In this document: positions 55,201 to 63,206 of the stretch, in pieces
Layout of the letters: each line of letters opens with the position of its first letter
Position numbering within the stretch: the first letter of the stretch is position 1
DNA from: Bacteroides acidifaciens
GTDB lineage: Bacteria; Bacteroidota; Bacteroidia; Bacteroidales; Bacteroidaceae
Reading direction: 5' to 3'
NCBI RefSeq assembly: GCF_903181435.1
Contig: NZ_CAEUHO010000001.1
Coordinates: forward strand, 434,001-498,000
DNA: 64,000 nucleotides
The notes under the pieces: model-generated
What the model was told of the DNA's origin: nothing
The model's database searches: none
What the model saw: the letters and a program-made list of their open reading frames with translations, nothing else
Program-made: the position numbers and the translations under genes

Positions 55201-55623
55201 ATCGGAGATAGTCCCATTCGTACCATTTTTTTCTTTGATATTGGCACCGATGATCGGTTCTCCGTAATTGTCTGTGATTATTCCGCTGATCGTACTTTTT
55301 TTCTTTTGTTGTGCGGCTTGGTTACTTTTCTTTTTTATAATGATGTCTTTACCTTGAACTGTATAACTAACATTTTGTCCTATTAAAATCTGTTCCACTA
55401 CCTTCTCTATAGGTAGGTTCCTGGCTGTTACCGTAATAATCTTCTGGGTATTCAGATCGCTTGCCGCAAATGTAAATGAATATCCATTCTGCTTCTGTAT
55501 GGTTTCAATGGCCTGTTTTACTGTCACGTTCTTCAACTGCATACTGATATGCTGCGCAAATGAGCTCAGATGAAGACATAGCATGAGCAGGACCATGAAA
55601 AAAACTTTTTTCTTACTTTTCAT
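52300..55623 (-). CDS. SusC/RagA-type TonB-dependent receptor with STN signalling domain
   Basis: A 1107-residue receptor. After the signal peptide (to ~23) comes the STN domain (MQLKNVTVKQAIETIQKQNG, ~28-95), then a carboxypeptidase-D-like domain (ISGIITDNYGEPIIGANIKE, ~112-190), the LDEVVVVGYGTMKKRDLTGA box, plug (PLIIIDGFPVSSSSTL; VLKDASSTAIYGARAGHGVI) and a barrel ending FSIGVDISF. STN domains contact FecR-type anti-sigma factors across the periplasm; fecR and an ECF sigma gene are directly upstream, so ligand import here should induce this operon. First gene of the operon running down to GH20. Confidence 0.95.
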   Translation of the reverse strand: MKSKKKVFFMVLLMLCLHLSSFAQHISMQLKNVTVKQAIETIQKQNGYSFTFAASDLNTQKIITVTARNLPIEKVVEQILIGQNVSYTVQGKDIIIKKKSNQAAQQKKKSTISGIITDNYGEPIIGANIKEKNGTNGTISDIDGKFQLTVDEGSSVQISYLGYLTQEVNTRNKTHLAISMKEDAQALDEVVVVGYGTMKKRDLTGAISSIKMDETPVQTFTTVSHALAGKAAGLQVVQTSAQVGGGSSFNIRGAASVGAGNDPLIIIDGFPVSSSSTLGSGNRYEAGQTDNILESINPNDIESIEVLKDASSTAIYGARAGHGVIIVTTKRGKEGKASVNYSANVSVQRMKNSFKMLNGQDYMYQTNRYYHELWLKEKGEGIYEDYMIPNDDAADFKPRYSNDQILNAPTVPWFDEITRTGLMHQHNVSINGGTEKTKYMASINYLNHSGVVKNNDMERFTAKINLDQQISKYVKAGLSFNISRNNYDNVPLGNGENENSGIITAAVAFNPTVPVRDEEGNYSANPLMPQLPNPVSLLEINDKTVKERLLGSAYIEVEPIKGLKLKANLGIDRKYQKRKTYLPKTTQYGAAVNGQAYLAQEDNNDYLMDLTANYQKTFGEHSFNVLFGYSYQKFNTEGMSAGNQDFINDSFLYNNLGAGNYSRPPVGSYASVSSLSSYFGRFNYSWKEKYLLTATLRADGASNFAKGHQWGYFPSVSAGWRFSEEKFIKSFSSDFLSNGKLRLSWGQTGNYNVGNGALDYYGADPWYGSQFGDSQHVGIYVSQLGNPNLTWETTTEFNIGLDLGFFNNRINLTAEYFQRTISDLLVKNKTIPHYNEVKTIAANIGSTQSNGVELTLNTQNIQTAQFAWNTDLTFSTYNDRWKERDPNWKPAAYQKEQDPIRGVFAYIANGLLQPGEEAPAHQPQLLPGQVKLKNINGDDKLNEEDMVLIGRNDPKFIFGFNNNFSYKNFDLNIYMYGQVGKIAGANSYYDAWGSYGNRIKLGQNVPVSFKDAWSSDNQTSTRPSFIESAYGTGDLFLQKISFLRIRNITLGYTVPISKSICNRLRVYADVNNPCVWTNWKGQDPETDSNTNAYPNVTSFSIGVDISF

Positions 55624-55735
55624 AAGTCAATGAATAAATAATTGATAAATAGGATGAGAAGTTTAGGATTTTATTTATATTTGCCTAAGCTTTCATCAAT
55701 AAAGTCACTGTGGCTTTTAAGACAGAAAGTCAAAA

Positions 55736-55771
55736 GGGGTCAGGGGTTGGAAAGGAACCTGACCTTTTTTT
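55736..55771. terminator. Hairpin between fecR and susC
   Basis: GGTCAGG (55738-55744) pairs with CCTGACC (55758-55764) and a T7 run follows on the plus strand. On the minus strand, the direction of fecR, it is followed only by CCTTTT, so attenuation of read-through from fecR into susC is plausible but not certain. No TAnnTTTG box lies between it and susC. Confidence 0.45.
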
Positions 55772-55855
55772 ATTTCTATCAGGGAGAGTAAAATCATGTT
55801 TTTTCAAAGTTGCTTTTCATATTCTTTTAAGTTTTAAAAGGTTTAACATTCAGTC

Positions 55856-56878
55856 TCATTCAGGAAGTGTGATCACAATATTTTTTCCTTCAATGGTATA
55901 AGTCATTTTATCGGTAGATGATAGTACATCCATAATTTCCCGGATACTCTGTTCCCTTCTGCGGAAGTTACCATAGAAACGGACGGAGTTTAGCGCAGCG
56001 TCTGCAATAGTGATTTTTATATTGTAGCTTCTTTCCAGTTCCTTCACAATATCGGGGAGCAACGCTTCATCGAAATAGAGACGGTCGTTTGTCCATTCGG
56101 CACTGTAAGCAGCTTTAGTACTTGAAATCAATAATTTGCCGGTCTTTTTATCTAATAGGGCTTGTTGGTCTGGGTGAAGTATTGTTTCCTTTTGTTGGGT
56201 GCTGAGAGCCACTTTACCTTCGAGCAAACAAACTTTCGCTTCCAGGTCGTCCTGATAATTTCTGAAATTGAATTTGGTTCCTAATACCTTTACGTCCAGT
56301 TCATCAGTATGTACTTTAAAAGGAATATGTTTATTCTTGGTTACTTCGAAATAAGCTTCTCCGGTAAGATTCAGTGCCCGTTCGTTGATACCAAAGTCCT
56401 GCGCATAACTCATTTTCGAACCTGCATTGAGCCAGACCAGCGTTCCGTCCGGAAGGTATAATTTGGTTTTTGAACCATACGGGGCTTCAATAGAGATCTG
56501 GGTCAATTGATTGCGGATAACACTCTTTCCTATCTGAAAAGCAATCGTTCCGCAAATAAAGACAATGATAATCATTGCGGCAGCATACATCCACGGGTGA
56601 AGTTGGAAAGCCTTGCGTTTATTGATAGCTTGTCGGGTAGTAGCTTCGATTTGTTTCAAGAATAGTTGATAAGCTCTTTCTTTGTTGAAGCTTCTATCGT
56701 CTGTTTCGTCCGAAGCGGCTATCCATACTTCCTGCATATCGGAGAAATATTTTCTGTTTTCTTCCGAAACATTCAGCCATTCTTGCAATGATTGCATTTC
56801 TTCCGGTGTCAGGCTATTTGTCAGATATCCGGTAATCCAATCGTTGACTGTGTCCGTATGTAGTGATTGTTCATCCAT
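55856..56878 (-). CDS. FecR-family anti-sigma factor
   Basis: A 340-residue single-span protein. The cytoplasmic N-terminus (VNDWITGYLTNSLTPEEMQS) binds sigma; a membrane helix lies at ~93-115 (MYAAAMIIIVFICGTIAF). The periplasmic FecR domain follows (YGSKTKLYLPDGTLVWLNAG, LNLTGEAYFEVTKNKHIPF, VKVLGTKFNFRNY) and a C-terminal DUF4974/STN-like domain (LPDIVKELERSYNIKITIAD) that probably contacts the SusC STN domain. The gene is 34 bp downstream of the ECF sigma gene. It holds the sigma factor inactive or primes it until the SusC binds its ligand. Confidence 0.93.
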   Translation of the reverse strand: MDEQSLHTDTVNDWITGYLTNSLTPEEMQSLQEWLNVSEENRKYFSDMQEVWIAASDETDDRSFNKERAYQLFLKQIEATTRQAINKRKAFQLHPWMYAAAMIIIVFICGTIAFQIGKSVIRNQLTQISIEAPYGSKTKLYLPDGTLVWLNAGSKMSYAQDFGINERALNLTGEAYFEVTKNKHIPFKVHTDELDVKVLGTKFNFRNYQDDLEAKVCLLEGKVALSTQQKETILHPDQQALLDKKTGKLLISSTKAAYSAEWTNDRLYFDEALLPDIVKELERSYNIKITIADAALNSVRFYGNFRRREQSIREIMDVLSSTDKMTYTIEGKNIVITLPE

Positions 56879-56912
56879 AAATAATGATTGCCTTTATATA
56901 TACTACAGTTTT

Positions 56913-57530
56913 TTAGAATAAGAGGGTAGGGTAAAAAGCGAGAAAAATGCATAAAAAAGTTCCGAGTTCTCTTTTGAGTACTACTAATGCGCTCTTTATG
57001 TGATATTTAACCGTGTTGACGGAAATGCCAAGTTCTTGGGAAATTTCTTCGTAACTCATTTCCCGGAAGCGGCTCATCATAAATACCTGCTTGCAGACAG
57101 GGGGGAGTTTTTGAATCGCTTCCTGAATTTTATGTTCCAGTTCTTTCTCTAACAATGTACCTAGAGGCTGCTGATTGTCCGGAATGATATTTTGCAGTTG
57201 GATTCCTGCCCGTTCCATAGCAGAAAAGCGGATTTCCACTTCTTGTTGTTTGAGAGCCAGATAATTCAGGCATTTATTACGTACGGCTATAATTAAGTAA
57301 TTGCGCAGGGGAGGAGCAAGCTCCAAATTTTCCCGAACCTCCCATAAGTGAAAAATTACATCACTGACTATGATTTCTGCTTGTATCTTGTCTTTCAGCA
57401 TATAATAACTAAGTTTGCAGAGAGCAACATAATGATAGTCATACAAATACTTGTATGCCTCATTGTCTCCTGCCTTTAGTTTTTTTATTATGATTTTTTC
57501 ATCAACTGGATTCATGGTGTGCTTTTTCAT
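56913..57530 (-). CDS. ECF-type RNA polymerase sigma-70 factor
   Basis: About 205 residues. Region 2 covers YKYLYDYHYVALCKLSYYML and ISVSD-like IIVSDVIFHLWEVRENL; region 4 is LPPVCKQVFMMSRFREMSYE followed by the helix-turn-helix ISQELGISVNTVKYHIKSAL. This is the Bacteroidetes 'sigma-70 family, Bacteroides expansion' type that partners FecR and STN-SusC. I choose the ATG at 57530; the next ATG at 57515 (MNPVDEKIIIKK) is equally possible. The C-terminus ends in a strongly hydrophobic tail (TFLCIFLAFYPTLLF), unusual for a soluble sigma factor. Confidence 0.9.
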   Translation of the reverse strand: MKKHTMNPVDEKIIIKKLKAGDNEAYKYLYDYHYVALCKLSYYMLKDKIQAEIIVSDVIFHLWEVRENLELAPPLRNYLIIAVRNKCLNYLALKQQEVEIRFSAMERAGIQLQNIIPDNQQPLGTLLEKELEHKIQEAIQKLPPVCKQVFMMSRFREMSYEEISQELGISVNTVKYHIKSALVVLKRELGTFLCIFLAFYPTLLF

Positions 57531-57686
57531 CTCTGCAATATTCGGATAATATATTGAAAGATGCAAATTAATTAGAGGAAAAATACTCTCTCCCCATTTT
57601 CATTTATGATATATTCTTTCACAAACTAAAAACAGGGGATATGAAAAATAATCTTGGTTACTGATTGAAAATGAATACATTTATGT

Positions 57687-57718
57687 CTTGCGTTTTAATT
57701 ATTTTTCTCATATTTTTG
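57687..57718 (+). promoter_or_regulatory. Promoter of the hybrid two-component regulator
   Basis: TTG (57688-57690), 20-bp spacer and TATTTTTG (57711-57718, then C) match the Bacteroides consensus closely. The first ATG follows after 29 bp. The remaining divergent gap to the sigma gene (57567-57686) shows no clear minus-strand box. Confidence 0.65.
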
Positions 57719-57747
57719 CAGGGAATTATTGAATATTTGTGAAAGAC

Positions 57748-60700
57748 ATGAGTAGTTTTGAAAAAATGAGAAGATGTTTATTATTTGTGCTTCTTCTCAT
57801 AAGTAGTACTGTAAGCAAAGGGCAAATTTATAAGTACATAGGATTGGAAGATGGTTTGAATAATCAGAAAATATACCATATTCAAAAAGACCAACGAGGG
57901 TATATGTGGTTTCTGACTCAGGAGGGGATAGACCGTTATGATGGCAAACATATCAAGCATTACAACTTTTCGGACGACAGTATGACGCTGGATTCACGGA
58001 TTGCCTTAAACTGGCTTTACATGGACAGCGGAAATGTATTATGGGTAATTGGTCAGAAAGGTCGTATTTTCAGATATGATTCGCAACATGATAAATTTGA
58101 ATTGGTTTATGTGCACCCGGAGCTGATCAGAAATAAGTCGCAGGCATTTCTGAATTACGGTTATTTGGACAAGAATGACCGTATATGGCTATGCTGTAAA
58201 GACAGCATCACCTGGTATAATATCCATACTGGAAAGACCTTGTATATATCGGCGCCGGTTATTGGTGAAATAACTGCCATTGAACAGGTGGATGGCAATC
58301 ATTTCTTTATCGGTACGGGAAGTGGTCTGTTTCGTGCCAGGATAGAAGAGGGAGAATTGAAACTGGTTTCTGACGAAGCGGTGGAAAGTATCGCTACATC
58401 GGTACATGAACTCTATTACCATGCCGTCTCAAAACAACTGTTTGTGGGGAACTATAAAGAGGGAATACTTATATATGACATGGGTGGAACAGGAAAAATC
58501 ATTCCCTGTCAATCACCCAATAACGTAGAAGTAAACCAGATTGTAGCTTTGAATTCCCATGAACTTTTGGTAGCCACAGGTGGAAAAGGTGTATATAAGC
58601 TGGATGTGAATACCTGTATGAGTGAACCTTATATAACGGCCGATTATAGCAGTTATAACGGGATGAACGGAAATAATATCAATGACATCTATGTGGATGA
58701 AGAAGAACGTATTTGGCTTGCCAATTATCCTACCGGCATTACTGTTCGTAACAATCGTTATGGAAGTTACGACTTGATAAGGCATTCTCTCGGTAACAAC
58801 CACTCATTGGTGAACGACCAGGTTCATGACGTGATGGAAGACAGTGATGGTGACCTTTGGTTTGCAACCAGTAACGGTATCAGTCTTTATCAGACTGCGA
58901 CAAAAGAATGGCGTTCTTTCTTTAGCTCTTTTGATCCGGTGCCGGATGATGAAAATCACATCTTTTTAGCACTGTGTGAAGTCTCACCCGGTGTGATATG
59001 GGTTGGTGGTTTTACATCGGGCATTTATAAGATAGAGAAGAATAAAGGTTTTAAGATAAGCTATCTTTCTCCTGCTGCTATTGCGGGAGTACGTCCGGAC
59101 CAATATATTTTTGACATAAAAAAAGACTCGGCAGGTGATATCTGGTCCGGTGGGTATTATCACTTGAAACGCATCAATCTTGAGACTAAAGGAGTGCGCT
59201 TATATCCAGGAGTAAGTTCTATCACCACCATTCAGGAGAAAGACTCCCAGCAGATGTGGATTGGCACGCGAATGGGACTCTACCTGCTTGACAAACAATC
59301 CGGAGTTTACCAGTATATCGACCTGCCCGTTGAATCTCTCTATATATGTGCATTATACCAAAGAGAAGATGGAATCCTGTATATCGGTACCCGTGGAGCT
59401 GGACTTCTTGTTTATGACATTAATAAGAAAAAATTTATTCATCAATACCGAAGTGACAATTGTGCACTGCTCTCCGACAATATTTATACAATTCTTCCGC
59501 GTCAGGACGGGAGTCTCCTGATGGGTACGGAGAATAGTATAACGATTTATTCACCAGAGGGACACTTTTTCCGCAACTGGACGCGGGAACAGGGATTGAT
59601 GAGTGTCAATTTTAATGCAGGCTCTGCTACGAGCTATAACAAAAGCGCGCTTGTTTTTGGAGGCAATGACGGTGCTGTGAGGTTTCCGACAGATATAGAG
59701 ATACCGGAACCGCATTATTCACGTTTGTTACTGCGTGATTTTATGATAGCCTATCATCCTGTTTATCCGGGTGATGAAGGTTCTCCTTTGGAAAAAGATA
59801 TTGATGAAACTGATCGGCTGGAACTGGCCTACGAGCAAAATACGTTTTCTCTTGATGTAGCTTCCATTAATTATGATTATCCTTCCAACATCCTTTTTTC
59901 ATGGAAAATCTATGGTTATCATAAAGAGTGGAGCCGCCCGAGCCAGGATAATCGGATTCTTGTCAGGAATCTGCCTCCCGGCAACTATACGTTACAAATT
60001 CGCGCCATATCCAACGAAGAGAAATATAAGACCTACGAGACAAGGAACATTCAGATTGTTATAACGCCTCCTGTATGGGCCAGTGTGTGGGCGATGGTAG
60101 GATATGCAATCTTGTTGGTGCTGGTTATGGGAGGCATATTCCGTGTCATCATGCTGCATAAACAAAAGAAAGTGTCGGATGAGAAAACACGTTTCTTCAT
60201 CAATACGGCACACGACATACGTACACCGCTTACATTGATAAAGGCGCCATTGGAGGAAGTTGTAGAAAATCGCATGGTGGCTGAACAGGCCTTACCCCAT
60301 ATGAATATGGCTCTTAAAAATGTGAATACATTACTTCAGTTGACGACTAACCTGATAAATTTTGAACGGATAGATGTCTATTCTTCCACTCTTTATGTTT
60401 CCGAGTATGAACTGAATACTTATATGAATGATGTTTGCGCCACTTTCCGCAAATATGCCGAAATGAAACATGTCAGGTTTGTTTATGAAAGCAATTTTGA
60501 CTATTTGAATGTGTGGTTTGATAGTGACAAGATGGGGTCCATTTTAAAGAATATCTTGTCCAATGCATTGAAATATACACCCGAGGACGGTAGTGTATGT
60601 ATTTACGCTTGTGAGGAAGGAAATACATGGAGTATTGAGGTGAAGGATACCGGAATCGGTATTCCTTCGGGTGAACAGAAGAAATTGTTCAGAAACTGTT

Positions 60701-61776
60701 TTCGAGGAAGTAATGTCGTCAATCTGAAAGTGACAGGTAGTGGAATCGGGTTGATGCTGGTATACAAGTTGGTCAAGCTACATAAAGGCAAGATTCAGAT
60801 TCAGAGTGCCGAACGTCAGGGCACATGTGTACGGATTACTTTCCCGAAAGGAAATACTCATCTCCATAAAGCAAAATTTATTTCTCCCAAAGTACCGAAT
60901 GAACGTCCGGAGGCTATCATACCTGGGGGGACTTCGGCTTTGCCGGCTATGGAGATATCCCGTACAAACAGTTCCTTACAGCGCATCCTGATAGTGGAAG
61001 ATAATGATGATTTGCGCAATTATCTTGTGGATATGCTTAGTACGAGTTATAATATTCAGTCCTGTCCGAATGGAAAAGATGCACTTGTTATTATACGTGA
61101 ATTTAATCCGGATCTTGTCATATCCGATATAATGATGCCTGAAATGAGTGGAGACGAACTTTGCGCTACTATAAAAGGAGAGCTTGAGATGTCCCATATT
61201 CCGGTCATTTTGCTGACTGCACTGGGGGATGAGAAGCATATGCTTGAAGGACTGGAAATCGGGGCGGATGCTTATATTACCAAACCTTTCAGTGTGGGGA
61301 TACTCAAGGCAACGATTAAGAACATACTTACAAATCGTACTTTACTTCGTCAGGTTTATAATAGCATTGAAGATGAAGAACAGGATTTTCCGAACAATTG
61401 CACTAATACTCTGGACTGGAAATTTATAGCTTCTGTCAAGGAATGTATAGAGAAGAATATGGGAGATTCGGACTTTAATGTGGAAATACTCAGTACTCGG
61501 CATCATATGAGTCGTACGAGCTTCTTTAACAAACTCAAGGCGTTGACAGGTTATGCTCCGGCTGATTATATCCGGATGATACGTTTGCAACATGCTGCAC
61601 AGTTGCTGAAGCAAGGTGAATATACGATAACGGAGATTGCTGATATGGTTGGATTTTCGGATGCAAAATATTTCCGTGAAGTATTTAAAAAGTATTATGG
61701 TGTAAGTCCGAGCAAATATGCGGAATCGGATAAGACAGTATTTTCTCAGGCAACCGATCTTAAAAATGAGGAATAA
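57748..61776 (+). CDS. Hybrid two-component system regulator (HTCS)
   Basis: About 1342 residues, a one-protein sensor/regulator. The periplasmic half is two seven-bladed propellers built of Reg_prop repeats (YKYIGLEDGLNNQKIYHIQK, GYMWFLTQEGIDRYDG, DGDLWFATSNGISLY, QMWIGTRMGLYLL) and a Y_Y_Y domain (YSWKIYGY-like). One membrane helix lies at ~780-800. Cytoplasmic parts: HisKA with AHDIRTPLTLIKAPLEE (His ~821), HATPase (NILSNALKYTPEDGSV, DTGIGIPSGE, GSGIGLMLV), receiver with Asp ~1126 in LVISDIMMPEMSG and AraC-type helix-turn-helix (ITEIADMVGFSDAKYFREVF). It normally senses a breakdown oligosaccharide. Starts at GTG 57739, ATG 57748 or ATG 57766 are possible. Confidence 0.95.
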   Translation: MSSFEKMRRCLLFVLLLISSTVSKGQIYKYIGLEDGLNNQKIYHIQKDQRGYMWFLTQEGIDRYDGKHIKHYNFSDDSMTLDSRIALNWLYMDSGNVLWVIGQKGRIFRYDSQHDKFELVYVHPELIRNKSQAFLNYGYLDKNDRIWLCCKDSITWYNIHTGKTLYISAPVIGEITAIEQVDGNHFFIGTGSGLFRARIEEGELKLVSDEAVESIATSVHELYYHAVSKQLFVGNYKEGILIYDMGGTGKIIPCQSPNNVEVNQIVALNSHELLVATGGKGVYKLDVNTCMSEPYITADYSSYNGMNGNNINDIYVDEEERIWLANYPTGITVRNNRYGSYDLIRHSLGNNHSLVNDQVHDVMEDSDGDLWFATSNGISLYQTATKEWRSFFSSFDPVPDDENHIFLALCEVSPGVIWVGGFTSGIYKIEKNKGFKISYLSPAAIAGVRPDQYIFDIKKDSAGDIWSGGYYHLKRINLETKGVRLYPGVSSITTIQEKDSQQMWIGTRMGLYLLDKQSGVYQYIDLPVESLYICALYQREDGILYIGTRGAGLLVYDINKKKFIHQYRSDNCALLSDNIYTILPRQDGSLLMGTENSITIYSPEGHFFRNWTREQGLMSVNFNAGSATSYNKSALVFGGNDGAVRFPTDIEIPEPHYSRLLLRDFMIAYHPVYPGDEGSPLEKDIDETDRLELAYEQNTFSLDVASINYDYPSNILFSWKIYGYHKEWSRPSQDNRILVRNLPPGNYTLQIRAISNEEKYKTYETRNIQIVITPPVWASVWAMVGYAILLVLVMGGIFRVIMLHKQKKVSDEKTRFFINTAHDIRTPLTLIKAPLEEVVENRMVAEQALPHMNMALKNVNTLLQLTTNLINFERIDVYSSTLYVSEYELNTYMNDVCATFRKYAEMKHVRFVYESNFDYLNVWFDSDKMGSILKNILSNALKYTPEDGSVCIYACEEGNTWSIEVKDTGIGIPSGEQKKLFRNCFRGSNVVNLKVTGSGIGLMLVYKLVKLHKGKIQIQSAERQGTCVRITFPKGNTHLHKAKFISPKVPNERPEAIIPGGTSALPAMEISRTNSSLQRILIVEDNDDLRNYLVDMLSTSYNIQSCPNGKDALVIIREFNPDLVISDIMMPEMSGDELCATIKGELEMSHIPVILLTALGDEKHMLEGLEIGADAYITKPFSVGILKATIKNILTNRTLLRQVYNSIEDEEQDFPNNCTNTLDWKFIASVKECIEKNMGDSDFNVEILSTRHHMSRTSFFNKLKALTGYAPADYIRMIRLQHAAQLLKQGEYTITEIADMVGFSDAKYFREVFKKYYGVSPSKYAESDKTVFSQATDLKNEE

Positions 61777-61845
61777 CAGATGGCGTGAATAAACATTGTC
61801 CTGTCTCTGGTTGTTATGTCCTGCAAACAAGATATACACTGTCGG

Positions 61846-63132
61846 ATGAAAGCGATATTGATATTTTTAGCCGTTTTGCTTTTCCCTGTTACTTTTTTAC
61901 TCGGACAAAGCGCAATTCAGAAATATGCAGGAACGGCTATGCCGTATCCTTCGATAAAGGATTTGCCCGTTTTGAACGATGAAGGTATGGTTCCTTTTTA
62001 TATCAACCATTTGGGAAGGCACGGAGCACGGTTTCCGACTTCCGGGAAAGCATTGGAGAGAGTAAAAGGTGTGCTTATATTGGCGGAACAAGAGAAAAGG
62101 TTGACTGCGCAAGGTCGGGAACTGCTTGTTACGGTATTACAACTATCCGAGGCTTTCAAAGGAAAATGGGGAGAGTTGTCGACAGTAGGAGAGCAGGAAC
62201 AAAAGGAAATAGCAGAACGTATGTTATCACGTTATCCTGAGATATTTGCGGATTCGGCGCGGGTCGAAGCCATAGCCACTTATGTTCCCCGTTGCATTAG
62301 CAGTATGAATGCTTTTCTTTCCGGTATGGAAAAACAGGATTCCTCATTGGTCATAAAGAAGAGTGCAGGAAAGCAATATGATGCTCTTCTTCGTTTTTTT
62401 GATTTAAACAAGCCTTATGTCTGTTATAAGGAAAAGGGAGGCTGGATTCCCTTGTATGAATCATTCGTACAAGATAAGATGTCGGTAGCACCTGTCATAA
62501 AAAGAATTTTTCTTACTTACGGACAGGAAATAGAACAGGAGGACCGAGAGTTTGTCATGACCTTGTTCTCGATAGCCGCCATACTTCCCGATACGGGTTT
62601 GTCCTTTGACATAAAAGGTATTTTCAATGATCAGGAATGGTACGATTATTGGCAAACGCAGAATTTACGTCAATATCTGACTAAAAGTGCAGCGCCGATT
62701 GGAAATATGTTGCCGGTAGCTATTGCATGGCCGTTACTTTCAGAATTCATCCAAACAACTGAAAAGGCAATTAACGGACAATCGGATAATCGGGCGAATC
62801 TTCGTTTTGCGCATGCGGAGACTGTCATTCCTTTTGTTGCGTTGATGGGTATAGGAGAAACGGATATACAGATAGCATCATCAGATTCCGTATCCGCTTA
62901 TTGGAAAGATTATGAGATTGCTCCGATGGCAGCTAATGTGCAATGGGTATTATATCGCGATAAGAATAGTGAAGTCTGGATCAAAGTACTATTAAATGAG
63001 CAAGAAGTATCCATTCCGGTAGTAACCTCTTGTTTTCCATATTATCGATGGGAAGAAGTCCGGCATTATTTGAAACAGCGGATAGCGATGTCGAAAGAAA
63101 TACTTCTCAAACCTCGGAATGAGACAGATTAA
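61846..63132 (+). CDS. Histidine-type phosphatase, MINPP-like
   Basis: A 428-residue secreted enzyme; the ATG at 61846 gives a good signal peptide (MKAILIFLAVLLFPVTFLLG), while an upstream ATG at 61816 adds ten unlikely residues. The phosphate-binding motif is HLGRHGARFPT (nucleophilic His59), and the proton-donor motif is FAHAETVIP (His323-Ala-Glu325), the HAE variant that marks multiple-inositol-polyphosphate phosphatases rather than the HD of histidine-acid phytases. BtMinpp of Bacteroides, an inositol-hexakisphosphatase, is of this type, but this protein is not assigned a substrate. It follows the HTCS by 69 bp on the same strand and may be in its regulon or just adjacent. Confidence 0.88.
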   Translation: MKAILIFLAVLLFPVTFLLGQSAIQKYAGTAMPYPSIKDLPVLNDEGMVPFYINHLGRHGARFPTSGKALERVKGVLILAEQEKRLTAQGRELLVTVLQLSEAFKGKWGELSTVGEQEQKEIAERMLSRYPEIFADSARVEAIATYVPRCISSMNAFLSGMEKQDSSLVIKKSAGKQYDALLRFFDLNKPYVCYKEKGGWIPLYESFVQDKMSVAPVIKRIFLTYGQEIEQEDREFVMTLFSIAAILPDTGLSFDIKGIFNDQEWYDYWQTQNLRQYLTKSAAPIGNMLPVAIAWPLLSEFIQTTEKAINGQSDNRANLRFAHAETVIPFVALMGIGETDIQIASSDSVSAYWKDYEIAPMAANVQWVLYRDKNSEVWIKVLLNEQEVSIPVVTSCFPYYRWEEVRHYLKQRIAMSKEILLKPRNETD

Positions 63133-63137
63133 CCAAA

Positions 63138-63170
63138 AGCCCTGTAAGAATAACAGATTCTCACAGGGCT
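63138..63170. terminator. Bidirectional terminator
   Basis: AGCCCTGT...AGAAT pairs with ATTCT...ACAGGGCT around a short loop; T-rich on both sides (TGATTTT on plus, CTTTTGG on minus). It separates the convergent phosphatase and transporter genes. Confidence 0.75.
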
Positions 63171-63206
63171 TGATTTTATAGCTTCTTCTTAGTAGAAGGA
63201 GATTGT

